Assembly (NCBI GenBank): GCA_050948905.1
Contig: JBMNES010000001.1
Coordinates: 2,046,001-2,110,000 of the forward strand
Direction of reading: 5' to 3'
Length of the DNA stretch: 64,000 nucleotides
Source of the DNA: DTKD01 sp050948905
Lineage (GTDB): Bacteria > Armatimonadota > UBA5829
Each line of letters begins with the position of its first letter. Within the stretch, counting starts at the first letter, position 1. The notes beneath the pieces were generated by a model, which ran no database searches, was not told the DNA's origin, and saw only the letters and a program-made list of their open reading frames with translations. The position numbers were made by a program, and so were the translations under genes. Positions 35,230-44,216 of the stretch are shown piece by piece.

Positions 35230-38106
35230 CTACCCATCCCCCACCAAACTCGGCGCCAGCTTCAACCCCATCGGTCGCGGGTTGCCGTGGATCAGATTCG
35301 CCATATTATTGCGAACCTCTATCTCTAAAACGTTCAGCCCTGGCTTTGCGAACCTGGCTATCTCGAATGTATATGGCTGCCACAGCCGCCGACCGGCGTC
35401 TTGTCCGTTTACCCGCAGCTTCACCGAGTCGTTCACGGTATGCAGGTCCAGCGTCAGCCACTTATGCGGTCCGGCCAGCTCGAACTCGGCCCGGTATGTC
35501 ATCACGCCCGAATAAAACGGATAACTCTCCTCGACTTTCAACGGGTCTATCTGATGCGGCGAGGATAGTTTGACATATTTGCTCGCAGTTGTGACTGCAA
35601 AATCCCCGACCAGCCTCAGAGGCTCGCTCAATTTCGTCGGCGAGATCACCTTGAACCTGTTCACTCCCTGCTTCAGCAACTCCCCGACATCAGCCGCAAC
35701 ATCCCCCGGATCAGTCAGATGCGACCCGAAACTAATCCCGGCAAGCTCGACCTTGTAGCCGTTGACAAACACCTCGCACTCCGCGAAATCCTTATCCACA
35801 ATCATCCGAACCGCCTCGGCATCCGCAGGCTCGAAGTCGACATACGCCGTCGTCTCATACTCCCCCGCAAAGGCTTCGAAGTCCGGCTTATTAGGGTCCC
35901 AGTTGACCGGAATATATCGCGGGTAATTGCGCACGTCCAACTCCTGCATCTGCCCGTCACCTTTGGTGTAAACAAACGAATACAGCGAGGCGGCGTTATA
36001 TGGCACGCTGACCTCGAGGTTCTTCACCTCGATAGCCACACCCGGCTCCTCAATTTGCGTCGCCGCCGGCGCATCCGGCATCCCGCTCACTATGAAGTAG
36101 CTCTGATTTGGCTCAAACCGCAGTTGGCACTGCATCTTTTTGCCGAGCTGCCTGCCTTCGAGCTTCGTATAAGCCCCAGTCTCCTGGTCAAAAACAGCCG
36201 CATCTGGATAATTCTGGACCACCGCCGCCACCTTGCGATGCTTCTCCGACCTGTTGAGCAAAAACGTCACCTTTTGCTCCGGGCCATCCTCTTCAAATTG
36301 CACGGCGCGCCGGTAGATCAATATATCCTCAGCCCCGCCGCCGGATATCTGAATATCATCATCAAGTTGCTTTTTGACCCTGGCGATAAACGCCTCCAAC
36401 TCCTCGCTGCGCACGAAACTGGCCCCTCGCATCGTCTCCGGCAGGTTATCCCGCAACGGCTCCATCGCGCGATGGAACAGCGTCGTATACACCCCGGATT
36501 CGACTATCTGCGTCAGCCTCTCGATCTCATAAGGCCGCAGATAAGCCGTCGGCGGCACGATCAAATGCTCATACTCCTCATCCGCCAGCTTCAATTTGCC
36601 GTCTTCCAGCGTCGCATAACTCAGCGCCTTGTAGTCCACCAGGTCGAAATCAATCTGATTCTTCACCAGTTCCAGGCAAAGCGAGTTGAGGAAATTATCC
36701 ATATACTCGAACTCAGAGGTCTTCCTGTCCGATTGATAGCTCGCCCAAAGCCCGCTAGTCGGATACATTACCGCTACCTTGCACAGATGCCGCCCTCCGC
36801 ACAGCATCGACTCCAGCCTGCGCACATATTCGGTGAAGTAATCGAGCTCGTCCCAAAGCGGGGAGGGGTCGAAGAAACTCGGCGGGCTTTCCCGTTTCGT
36901 CATCGAAGAAATCGTATGAAACAGAGCGTGCGGAATAAGCAAATTGATTCCCAAACCATACTGCCAGTCCGTCACACGCTTAAAGTTCTCAAGCGTGGCG
37001 TCCCAGTCCATCACGCCGAAGCTCTCGCTCATACACCTCGCTTTGCCGTCGAAGTGCGCAGCCGATGAGCATATCTTATGCCCGATTATGGATATCCACC
37101 TGTTCCCCAGCGTCCCCTTTTCGAGGTGATCCACCCCCGGTATATCGAGTTCGCGCATCAATCCGAACGCATCCCCCTGATACCGGATCTGATACCGCAG
37201 CGGCTCCTCGTGGTTGTTATGTCCTGTATAAATAATCCCGTGCTCTCTGCACCATCCGCCCAGGTTTCCGTGATATCGCTGGTTGAACAAAAACCCCGCG
37301 TGCTCCCAGTAATCCGCCCTGAATGCGGTCCCCTTCGCTCCTGGATAGAACAAATGCGGGATCATAGACACCGGCGAGTAGCCATATTTCGCCTCAAACG
37401 TGGAGAAATAGTCCTCAGTATACGGCAGATTCCAGTCATCATATCCGACGCTGACCCAGTATATGGACGGCTCATCAGTAAAAATCGCCCTGATTGACTT
37501 GCCGAACTCGTCGCCAAATCGCTTGTAATACTCGTCGTAGGTCACCTCTTTGAAGCAATTCACGGCGTCATAGGAAAGCGTGTCTATATAAAACCTGTCG
37601 CGTTTTATCCTGCAATTAAACAGCATCCAATCACCGGTAAGCGCCTGCGCTGCCGCCACGTCCTCTACCACGCGGGTCTTGGTAATCGCCTCGCCCTCGA
37701 TATTAGCCGCGATCATATACTCGCCGGGTTCAAACGAGTTGAAATCGATCTCACTGAGACGAGCCTGCTCCACCGCCAGATATTTGCCCTGATAATCTGG
37801 GTTCTTCTCCATCACGGTCATTCCAGCAGTGCCGCTCGGCCAGTTCAGTTCATCGTATATCCACACCCACATATTTCGTTTTTTGGCTTCGCGGACGCAG
37901 ATGCCGAATATATCGAACCACTCATCAGACAGATACTCACACTGCAACCCATATCGCGGGTGCACGATCACATCGACAAAGCCTTTGCTCGCCATCATAT
38001 CGAACTCGCGGATTATATCTTTCTCCTCGATATGCCCGTTCAAAAACCAAAACGGCACCGGGGAAGTTATTTGCTTGCTGAGGTTGTTGAGTCTTTCGTT
38101 ATTCAA
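35230..38106 (-). CDS. GH106-like glycoside hydrolase (alpha-L-rhamnosidase-like)
   Basis: A 958-residue protein without signal peptide. It opens with PFWFLNGHIEEKDIIREFDMMASKGF and VDVIVHPRYGL, the start of the GH106-like TIM barrel, followed by WIYDELNWPSGTAG and AIFTDEPSIYW with candidate catalytic acids. The C-terminal third has GH2-type sugar-binding jelly rolls (ECEVFVNGYKVE, LTLDLHTVNDSVKLRVNGQDAGR, NVLEIEVRNNMANLI). GH106 enzymes remove rhamnose from pectic glycans. The TTG start follows AAGAGGAT. It fits the polysaccharide theme of the window. Confidence 0.72.
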   Translation of the reverse strand: MNNERLNNLSKQITSPVPFWFLNGHIEEKDIIREFDMMASKGFVDVIVHPRYGLQCEYLSDEWFDIFGICVREAKKRNMWVWIYDELNWPSGTAGMTVMEKNPDYQGKYLAVEQARLSEIDFNSFEPGEYMIAANIEGEAITKTRVVEDVAAAQALTGDWMLFNCRIKRDRFYIDTLSYDAVNCFKEVTYDEYYKRFGDEFGKSIRAIFTDEPSIYWVSVGYDDWNLPYTEDYFSTFEAKYGYSPVSMIPHLFYPGAKGTAFRADYWEHAGFLFNQRYHGNLGGWCREHGIIYTGHNNHEEPLRYQIRYQGDAFGLMRELDIPGVDHLEKGTLGNRWISIIGHKICSSAAHFDGKARCMSESFGVMDWDATLENFKRVTDWQYGLGINLLIPHALFHTISSMTKRESPPSFFDPSPLWDELDYFTEYVRRLESMLCGGRHLCKVAVMYPTSGLWASYQSDRKTSEFEYMDNFLNSLCLELVKNQIDFDLVDYKALSYATLEDGKLKLADEEYEHLIVPPTAYLRPYEIERLTQIVESGVYTTLFHRAMEPLRDNLPETMRGASFVRSEELEAFIARVKKQLDDDIQISGGGAEDILIYRRAVQFEEDGPEQKVTFLLNRSEKHRKVAAVVQNYPDAAVFDQETGAYTKLEGRQLGKKMQCQLRFEPNQSYFIVSGMPDAPAATQIEEPGVAIEVKNLEVSVPYNAASLYSFVYTKGDGQMQELDVRNYPRYIPVNWDPNKPDFEAFAGEYETTAYVDFEPADAEAVRMIVDKDFAECEVFVNGYKVELAGISFGSHLTDPGDVAADVGELLKQGVNRFKVISPTKLSEPLRLVGDFAVTTASKYVKLSSPHQIDPLKVEESYPFYSGVMTYRAEFELAGPHKWLTLDLHTVNDSVKLRVNGQDAGRRLWQPYTFEIARFAKPGLNVLEIEVRNNMANLIHGNPRPMGLKLAPSLVGDG

Positions 38107-38135
38107 TAAAGCAATCCTCTTCTATACTCTGAATA

Positions 38136-38507
38136 TTATCGTGGGATATATTTTACGTGAGGCAGGCTTTCAAAATGTGCGTCACTGGTCACCACACTCG
38201 CCCCTGCAGACAACGCCGTCGCGTAAATAATGGCATCTGCCATCGGCAATTTGTGTTCAATGCTCAGTCGCGAGGCGTATACTGCGATGCCTTCGTTCAG
38301 CGGGACAACTCGTGTTTTCAACAGCGCCGACAAAGCGAGTTTGGCAGCATCCTCGGTCGCGTGTTTCAGCACGTGCTTATGCACCTCATAGACCACTATG
38401 CTTGGCGTGATCAGGTTTTTGGTGTCCAGAATATATTCGCGATAATGCGATGCCAGATCAGATTTCGTCAGATAAGCAATCCAACCGACCGAGTCGACTA
38501 TTATCAC
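38136..38507 (-). CDS. vapC: VapC-type PIN-domain toxin
   Basis: A 123-residue PIN ribonuclease with the four catalytic acids in place: D5 (IIVDSVGW), E41 (VVYEV), D89 (PMADAIIYA) and D107 (VTSDAHF). It would cut specific RNAs when freed from its antitoxin, which is encoded immediately upstream with a GTGA overlap (GTG start). Standard type II toxin-antitoxin module. Confidence 0.88.
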   Translation of the reverse strand: MIIVDSVGWIAYLTKSDLASHYREYILDTKNLITPSIVVYEVHKHVLKHATEDAAKLALSALLKTRVVPLNEGIAVYASRLSIEHKLPMADAIIYATALSAGASVVTSDAHFESLPHVKYIPR

Positions 38508-38713
38508 AGCCTGTCCTTTTCCTCTCGAAAACCATCAAGCGGCAGATCAGGAATCGAGCCCTCAAGAGCTTCGATGTCGATATCAGGTATGGCTATGAAC
38601 CCTCTTCCCTGTTCGACTATAAAAAACTCCTGCCCTTTGCTGATTTTCAGGCGCTCCCGCACCTGCTGAGGGATGACAATCTGATATTTGCTGGACACCT
38701 TGACCTTATTCAT
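38504..38713 (-). CDS. vapB: VapB-type AbrB/MazE-fold antitoxin
   Basis: About 69 residues. The swapped-hairpin DNA-binding domain KVKVSSKYQIVIPQQVRERLKI is typical of AbrB/SpoVT antitoxins, with a C-terminal acidic tail (DIDIEALEGSIPDLPLDGF) likely to bind the toxin. The ATG at 38713 follows CGGAG. It probably represses its own operon. Confidence 0.88.
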   Translation of the reverse strand: MNKVKVSSKYQIVIPQQVRERLKISKGQEFFIVEQGRGFIAIPDIDIEALEGSIPDLPLDGFREEKDRL

Positions 38714-38789
38714 CACAAGCTCCGTAATACGATATGATGATCGATAATGATATCGTAACTCACACCAATTAGCGAGTCAAGCCGCCGCA

Positions 38790-41243
38790 TCATTCCGCGA
38801 TATATTTATGCTCCTTGCCATCTGTATTCACCAGGAACACATACCCGAAGCTGCCATCATCTTTTGAAAATACCTGATAGCCATCTTTCTCGCCCTCGCG
38901 GGAAAGTTCTATTATGCTTTTTTCTCCGTCAGCATTATACAGGCGCAGTGATGCGTAATCTTTCGCCCCTTCAATGATAATAGGGATACAATCCAGCCCG
39001 CCGCTCACGCTAAACTCGGCCCTGCCTTTGTTATCCAGCGCGAGCCGGGTGGGGAAGTCGGCCAATTTTGCCCCTGCAGTAACCGACGTCACCTTAGGCG
39101 AATTGACACCATAATCGTTTGCGCACTTCTGAGCCGGTTTTTCATCCTGCGTGCCGCCACCGTAGGGCATAAAAATCAAATCGACATCAAGATAATCCCC
39201 AGCGCTGATTTCTTTGGCCTTCGTCACCGGCACAAGATAAAGCTCGGTATTACCATCCTGTCTGCCGATCAGCGACACCCCCGGGCTAACCGATTCGCCG
39301 CCGATTTTGCCTTCAAATCTTCGCACTATATAGGCATTAGCCCCCTTGTTATCCGGGTAAACCGCAGCCCAGCCGTTTTCAGCAGGAATAGGCGCAGCAT
39401 TAACGCTGAAATCGTCATTCAGTCGAATCGGCGTCACAGTGGCCTCACCCGATGGCCCTCCATAAGCGACGTGCGTATACCTCAATCTTTGCACCCAACT
39501 GGCTATCCTCAGCAATCGCACGCTTTCCGGGATATTATTGTCTTTCACCGTCATTGAGTCTAAGAAATCGATTCTAAGATGGACAAAGTTACGCAATTCA
39601 TCGCTCTGCGGCAACTCGAATACATCGATTTTCACCTTAGCTTTTCCATCGTCAGAGAGATAGCTCATACTCATATCAGCCCAGTTCGGCCCAGTGCTGC
39701 GGAACGTAGTGCCCGTATATTCGATGAAATGCCACTTCTCATCAGCGTCCTGATATCTCAAGAAACTGTGCCCCGCCACGTTGTCGTGCTGAGGCTGGCT
39801 GGTCCACATCCTCTGGCTCATCGGCCTGAAGTCGGCGATTGTCACCCCTTCAAGGCCAGCGAACAGAAACGGCACATAACAAGTCGTTTCAGTGACTCCG
39901 GTGGACATATGATAATAATCCATCCACGCTCCAAGCGACGAAAATTGCTTCAGCGGGTGGATGCCCCAATTCTGATAAAGGTGCAGACTCGTCAGTTTTC
40001 TCTTCTCGCCGCCGTCCAAATACAACGGGAAGATCGTCTCAGAAAACGGCGTGTCCGCAGGGTTATAAAACGGTTCTTCAAACTCACAGCTAAAGTTCTT
40101 GGATATCTGAACCGTGATCGGCAGGGTATAGCCCTTATCATCCAGCACAACCCCACACTCCACCGAGCTTGCATTCTTCCGTGTCTCGTGCAGAATATAA
40201 GCCTTGCGCGGGATATCGTTATTCTGAATAGTAAACTCGGCGGTCTCGTAGTCGTTTTGGTTCACGTAATAGTGGTGATTGAACCCGCCCGGGGTGTCCG
40301 TTTGCAGAGTATAACATCCGCGAATTGGGTCATATCCAAGCGACCTACCCTGCAGCGCGTTTATTGAGGTCGACATCAGCGGCTTGACCTCAGCCTCCAT
40401 CTCCTCGGAGACTTCGCTTTTTGAAAGGGGAAAAACTTCAAAATATGCCGTCTGCTTATCCCCCTCATTCCACTTCGCATTAGCTGAATGTACTTCGCTG
40501 TTATAGATAAAATTGGCGACCCTCAAGCCCGTTTCGCGCTTCTCGATTGTCACATCGTCCACGCCACTGAGCACAGGGTAAATCAGAGCGCAACTCGGCG
40601 CATTATCCGCTCTTTTCAGCAGGCAGAAGCTGGTCATACATGTGCCATCTTCCACGGGGCTTGCGCAGGTGAGGGCGTCGAAATCGAAGACCAAACTGGC
40701 GCTTTTGACCTCCATAGGCTTGGTGACGTGCAATATTACCCCTACGTGAGTCTTTTCAGGATAGGAGTAAAATATAACTTCACCTTTGACCGGCGCGACA
40801 TCACCGTTAGCGTCAGTCATCTCGACATCCAGCCAGTGTGTCTCTATATAATAAGGCCCACGGCGATAGATGTTGATACGAGACGGGGTTTTGCTGTTCA
40901 AGGATGTATAAGAAACACCGTCAGAGTTGGTCAGTTGCAGGAATGCTCCATCCCCTGTCAATATGTTTGTGCCGCCGGATTTAGGAGCCGGCACAAACTC
41001 ACGAACCCGCTGACCGCTCTCAGCTTTCAGGTCCACAAGCATCCTGTAATCCTGCGCTTCTACCTCCAGCCGATCCCGCATAGCGTTCTTATATCGAGCC
41101 TCAATCTTCGGCCTGGCCGCCAGAGGTTGCTTCTTGAAATCGTTTTTCCACTGCATCAGCGCCTCCTGTGCCATACCTGGCAGCGCCAAACATACAAACG
41201 CCAAAACACCCAAAACCGTATATCTATTCAACTCCGCCCTCAC
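38790..41243 (-). CDS. Large secreted protein of unknown function
   Basis: An 817-residue protein with a signal peptide (YTVLGVLAFVCLALPGMAQ). I do not recognise the family. It is largely beta-structured, with sugar-enzyme-like segments (GPYYIETHWLDVEMTD, GVSLIGRQDG, HNVAGHSFLRYQD). The GTG at 41243 or a TTG four codons on could be the start. It lies between VapBC and a repeat copy, on the same strand as the GH106-like enzyme, and may act on or bind a polysaccharide; that is a guess from context. Confidence 0.55.
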   Translation of the reverse strand: MRAELNRYTVLGVLAFVCLALPGMAQEALMQWKNDFKKQPLAARPKIEARYKNAMRDRLEVEAQDYRMLVDLKAESGQRVREFVPAPKSGGTNILTGDGAFLQLTNSDGVSYTSLNSKTPSRINIYRRGPYYIETHWLDVEMTDANGDVAPVKGEVIFYSYPEKTHVGVILHVTKPMEVKSASLVFDFDALTCASPVEDGTCMTSFCLLKRADNAPSCALIYPVLSGVDDVTIEKRETGLRVANFIYNSEVHSANAKWNEGDKQTAYFEVFPLSKSEVSEEMEAEVKPLMSTSINALQGRSLGYDPIRGCYTLQTDTPGGFNHHYYVNQNDYETAEFTIQNNDIPRKAYILHETRKNASSVECGVVLDDKGYTLPITVQISKNFSCEFEEPFYNPADTPFSETIFPLYLDGGEKRKLTSLHLYQNWGIHPLKQFSSLGAWMDYYHMSTGVTETTCYVPFLFAGLEGVTIADFRPMSQRMWTSQPQHDNVAGHSFLRYQDADEKWHFIEYTGTTFRSTGPNWADMSMSYLSDDGKAKVKIDVFELPQSDELRNFVHLRIDFLDSMTVKDNNIPESVRLLRIASWVQRLRYTHVAYGGPSGEATVTPIRLNDDFSVNAAPIPAENGWAAVYPDNKGANAYIVRRFEGKIGGESVSPGVSLIGRQDGNTELYLVPVTKAKEISAGDYLDVDLIFMPYGGGTQDEKPAQKCANDYGVNSPKVTSVTAGAKLADFPTRLALDNKGRAEFSVSGGLDCIPIIIEGAKDYASLRLYNADGEKSIIELSREGEKDGYQVFSKDDGSFGYVFLVNTDGKEHKYIAE

Positions 41244-41329
41244 TTGCTTATATTTTCAACTCATCTTACTATCCGCACCCTGCTATTGCAACACTCCAGC
41301 CTTACACAAAACCACTGCCCGACGTGTTT

Positions 41330-41406
41330 GTCATCCCGCGCGTAGTCGCGGAATCCACGGAAAACACTGTCGAATCAAGCAGATCCTGCGACTTCGCGCA
41401 GGATGA
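41330..41406 (+). repeat. GTCATCCCGCG/GCAGGATGAC repeat copy
   Basis: GTCATCCCGCGCGTAGTCGC with GCGGAATCCACGG, then GATCCTGCGACTTCGCGCAG with GATGAC. It is the core of the composite repeat without the double hairpin, in the gap upstream of the large secreted protein gene. Confidence 0.7.
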
Positions 41407-41441
41407 CGGAGCCGAGAGCTTCGGCTAGACGCCACATACGG

Positions 41442-43481
41442 TTAGCTCCATATCCCAGCTCCGGCAATGACTTTATCTATCCTCCCACGCAAACTCGACA
41501 TCCTGCACAGCCACCTTTTAACCCGTGCAACCTGCTGCTCAGAATCAACACCCGCCCTGCTTTTGATATATCTATCAGGCAACAAATAACCCCCGATCCG
41601 CACCTGCAGGTCATCGGATATCTCACACTCCTCATCATCCCGCATCAAATGAACCCACATCAGTTCCTGCCCGATTTTAGCAAGCTCACGCACGACAACC
41701 TGATCCTCCAGCATCGGTATCCTCGGGTAGTCTACCTTCAAAAACTCATCGTAGCGAGTTCTATATCTCCTGCTGTGCAAAATTGCATAGACATACCCAA
41801 TAAGCGTATCTTCATCAAAATATCCCGGCATCACATTCGATATCCGCTCGCCGTTCTCATATAAATACTTAGGAAACAGCTTCGCCCCGCCGCGCCTGAA
41901 CAAATTCAGATCAGTCGGCATATCCGCACAAAAAACAACATCCCATTCATCCGACCCAGTCACCTGTCCTGCTCTTCCAATCGCCAGCGCCGGGTTTTCA
42001 AAGCTAATGGTCTGCATCATCGGCCACCGTGGCCTCTCCATAATAATAGGGGAATGATAAGCCCACCTGCGGTCAAAAGGCCGGTACAGTACCTCCACCG
42101 CCCGATTCTCCCAACTCGGGTCATTTCTCAGCAGATCACGCGCATGCGCAATATCAAGACCACCCACACCATATTCATCGCGCAGAACCTCATCACTGAC
42201 TATTCCTTCCCGCAGCGCCGCAACCCGTTTTAGCACCTCCTGCCTGCTGAAACCAACCGCGAAGCTGTCCCTCGAACTGACAAATCCAATCGTGCTCTTT
42301 CGAAAAAGGTCCAATACAGATGGAAAATCGTAATATTGCCTCGCTAGCCCACCATCCTGCGGAACGAACAGGTGAAACGGCTCAATAGCCGGAGCCTCGC
42401 GCCAGTCAGCTTCCCGCACATTCAGAGACCTCACCGCCCGTAGTTTCTGTTCACGGCTCCCGTTTATGCTCAGGTATTTGACTGAGGATTCCTCAGCACC
42501 TGTCCTGGTCAAAAAAGCAATCGCCACACCAATCTGAATGGGAAACACGTTCTCGTCAAAGACACCCTGCCGTTTGAGGTTTCCCCCCAAATCGACGATT
42601 CGAATGTCATCAAACGTCGACATCAAGCTCTGCCGCATTACTCTGAACGTCGGGTTAAACAGGTAGCTGTGGTTGGTAATAAAAGCGACAACGCCCCGGC
42701 CAGCACATTCGATATGATGCTGCGCCATCCGGATGAACTTCACATAATCATCCTGCAGCCACTTGGGGTTCTGCTCTCCCATTGACCGCCGATAATCTCG
42801 CATCAAATCAGCTATCCTGCCAACATTCGATGAATGGCCGGAGTAGGGCGGGTTGCCCAGTATCACCGGAGTATATCGGCCGAAGTCGAACTTCCTTTCA
42901 GACAACCAATCCGCCTGAATCACTTCCGATTTATGTAGTAAACAACGGGCTATCGCACACGGCGCCGGCATAAGTTCAAACCCAACCAGCCTCTTCGGCT
43001 CACAGCCTCGTCGCTCAATATGCCGCAAAAACGTACCAACCCCGCAGCACGGGTCGATTATCGCTGCATCGTCCAGAGTCTCATCGAAACAATCCTGCAG
43101 TATCGACTCGACTACATTGACTATACAAGCCACAACCTCAGGAGGCGTATAAATAACCCCGCGGCCACGCTGCTCCGCAGGGTTATATGCTTTCAGGTAG
43201 TGAGCATAAAAATAGACGACCGGATCTCTGCCCGAATCCTCAAAAACCTTCAGGGTCTCGTCCAATTCCGCGCCGTCCAGCTCTTTTTCTATATAATCAA
43301 GCGCATCGGCATCATCAAAGCCGTCAAGAAGCGATGTTACATCAAGTCCCGCCTCCCAACGTCGCAAAAGCAGAGCAAGCGGCACCTTTTGAGCCAGAAG
43401 CTCACCGTGCCTTTCCTGCAATCCAGCCGACATCCTCGCCAGCTTCTTCGCCAGCCGATCAATACAGCTCGATCTTGACAT
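41442..43481 (-). CDS. Stand-alone type ISP-like adenine-N6 DNA methyltransferase
   Basis: A 679-residue protein. An N-terminal helical part leads to FYAHYLKAYNPAEQRGRGVIYTP, then the AdoMet motif DPCCGVGTF (143-151) and the catalytic NPPY (210-213). From about residue 440 it has the type ISP C-terminal specificity region (YRPFDRRWAYHSP and IGYVYAILHSRRYRTRY, then FLKVDYPRIP). Type ISP enzymes normally also carry a nuclease and a helicase in the same chain; neither is present here nor in neighbouring genes. It may be an orphan methyltransferase or the modification half of a split system. Confidence 0.82.
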   Translation of the reverse strand: MSRSSCIDRLAKKLARMSAGLQERHGELLAQKVPLALLLRRWEAGLDVTSLLDGFDDADALDYIEKELDGAELDETLKVFEDSGRDPVVYFYAHYLKAYNPAEQRGRGVIYTPPEVVACIVNVVESILQDCFDETLDDAAIIDPCCGVGTFLRHIERRGCEPKRLVGFELMPAPCAIARCLLHKSEVIQADWLSERKFDFGRYTPVILGNPPYSGHSSNVGRIADLMRDYRRSMGEQNPKWLQDDYVKFIRMAQHHIECAGRGVVAFITNHSYLFNPTFRVMRQSLMSTFDDIRIVDLGGNLKRQGVFDENVFPIQIGVAIAFLTRTGAEESSVKYLSINGSREQKLRAVRSLNVREADWREAPAIEPFHLFVPQDGGLARQYYDFPSVLDLFRKSTIGFVSSRDSFAVGFSRQEVLKRVAALREGIVSDEVLRDEYGVGGLDIAHARDLLRNDPSWENRAVEVLYRPFDRRWAYHSPIIMERPRWPMMQTISFENPALAIGRAGQVTGSDEWDVVFCADMPTDLNLFRRGGAKLFPKYLYENGERISNVMPGYFDEDTLIGYVYAILHSRRYRTRYDEFLKVDYPRIPMLEDQVVVRELAKIGQELMWVHLMRDDEECEISDDLQVRIGGYLLPDRYIKSRAGVDSEQQVARVKRWLCRMSSLRGRIDKVIAGAGIWS

Positions 43482-43528
43482 GCGGTTAGACTATCATCCA
43501 TCCAATCGCAAGTCAAGGCGGCTCGCCG

Positions 43529-44104
43529 TTAATCTGCCTTTAGCTGATGAGATTTTTTGGTCCAGTCGCTGTCTGGATACGCTTCCTGCAGCGTCTTAAA
43601 TCCTGAGATAAGTTCGTCCAAATTCCCGGTATATTCATATAAAGCAGGCCCGATCCAGTAGAGGTTCTCCGCGTGACGTTCGGGATCGGTTTTGGTATAT
43701 TCCAGCGCCTGCTTGAATAGCACAACAGACTTCTCAAACTGCCCGGTGTGGAAGTATCTCAGCGCGTGAGCAAGGGAATATTCCGCCAAAAACTGATCCG
43801 CATTCAACGCCCCGTATGATCGCCGGAACTCTCGATCTTCCACGTCGAAGTACATAGAAGTCGGGGTCCACTGGGTATGGTATCTCACGGGCGCTCCGGT
43901 ATCTTCTTTGACGTTGAACTGTACAGGAACCAGGTGTTGATTGATAAACCGCGACACGCGCGGGTCCGTGTAGGTGTAAGCACCCATAAACCGGCAGCCG
44001 TGTCACCCGGGGTTGAACAGATCTATCAACAAATCTTTGTTGCTCTCCCTGGCCTCCACCCGCGCTTCTTCAAGAGACGAATGCCAATTGACAACTTCTA
44101 TCAT
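43529..44104 (-). CDS. Thioredoxin-fold TPR protein, candidate selenoprotein (UxxC)
   Basis: A 191-codon frame starting at ATG 44104, with an AGGAGG site 9 bases upstream. Codon 34 is TGA (44003-44005), in the context LFNPG-U-HGC-RFMGAYTYTDPRV. The position is the first residue of a CxxC-type redox motif, so reading TGA as selenocysteine gives U34-H-G-C37. The rest matches a thioredoxin-like fold (INQHLVPVQFNVKED) with a C-terminal TPR part (ALRYFHTGQFEKSVVLFKQALEY). Conventional calling would start at the ATG at 43987 and lose the active site. A Cys codon broken by mutation is the main alternative. Confidence 0.65.
43973..44005 (-). promoter_or_regulatory. Candidate bacterial SECIS after in-frame UGA
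   Basis: The UGA is followed by CACGGC and, 10 bases after the UGA, by a 20-base element that begins GGU and ends ACC. Its ends can pair (GGU/ACC), with an unpaired U, an inner UA/UA pair and a G-U-rich loop about 19-22 bases past the UGA. The UGACACGGC opening and spacing resemble the E. coli fdhF element. A competing GGUG/CACC hairpin in the same stretch weakens the prediction. Confidence 0.4.
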
Positions 44105-44216
44105 CTTCCAGACCTCCTCAATAAGTTGCAGCTACTGGCTCATATATACCCGTAAAGCACTTGTATGAACGCGGTTGTTGTGGCATTATATTCGAAATCG
44201 ATTTTAGGAGGCGGCC

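Noticed and set aside
35719..37068. Long 449-codon open frame on the plus strand
   Set aside because: It lies entirely within the GH106-like gene on the other strand, has Arg/His/Ile-rich composition typical of antisense frames and no recognisable domain.
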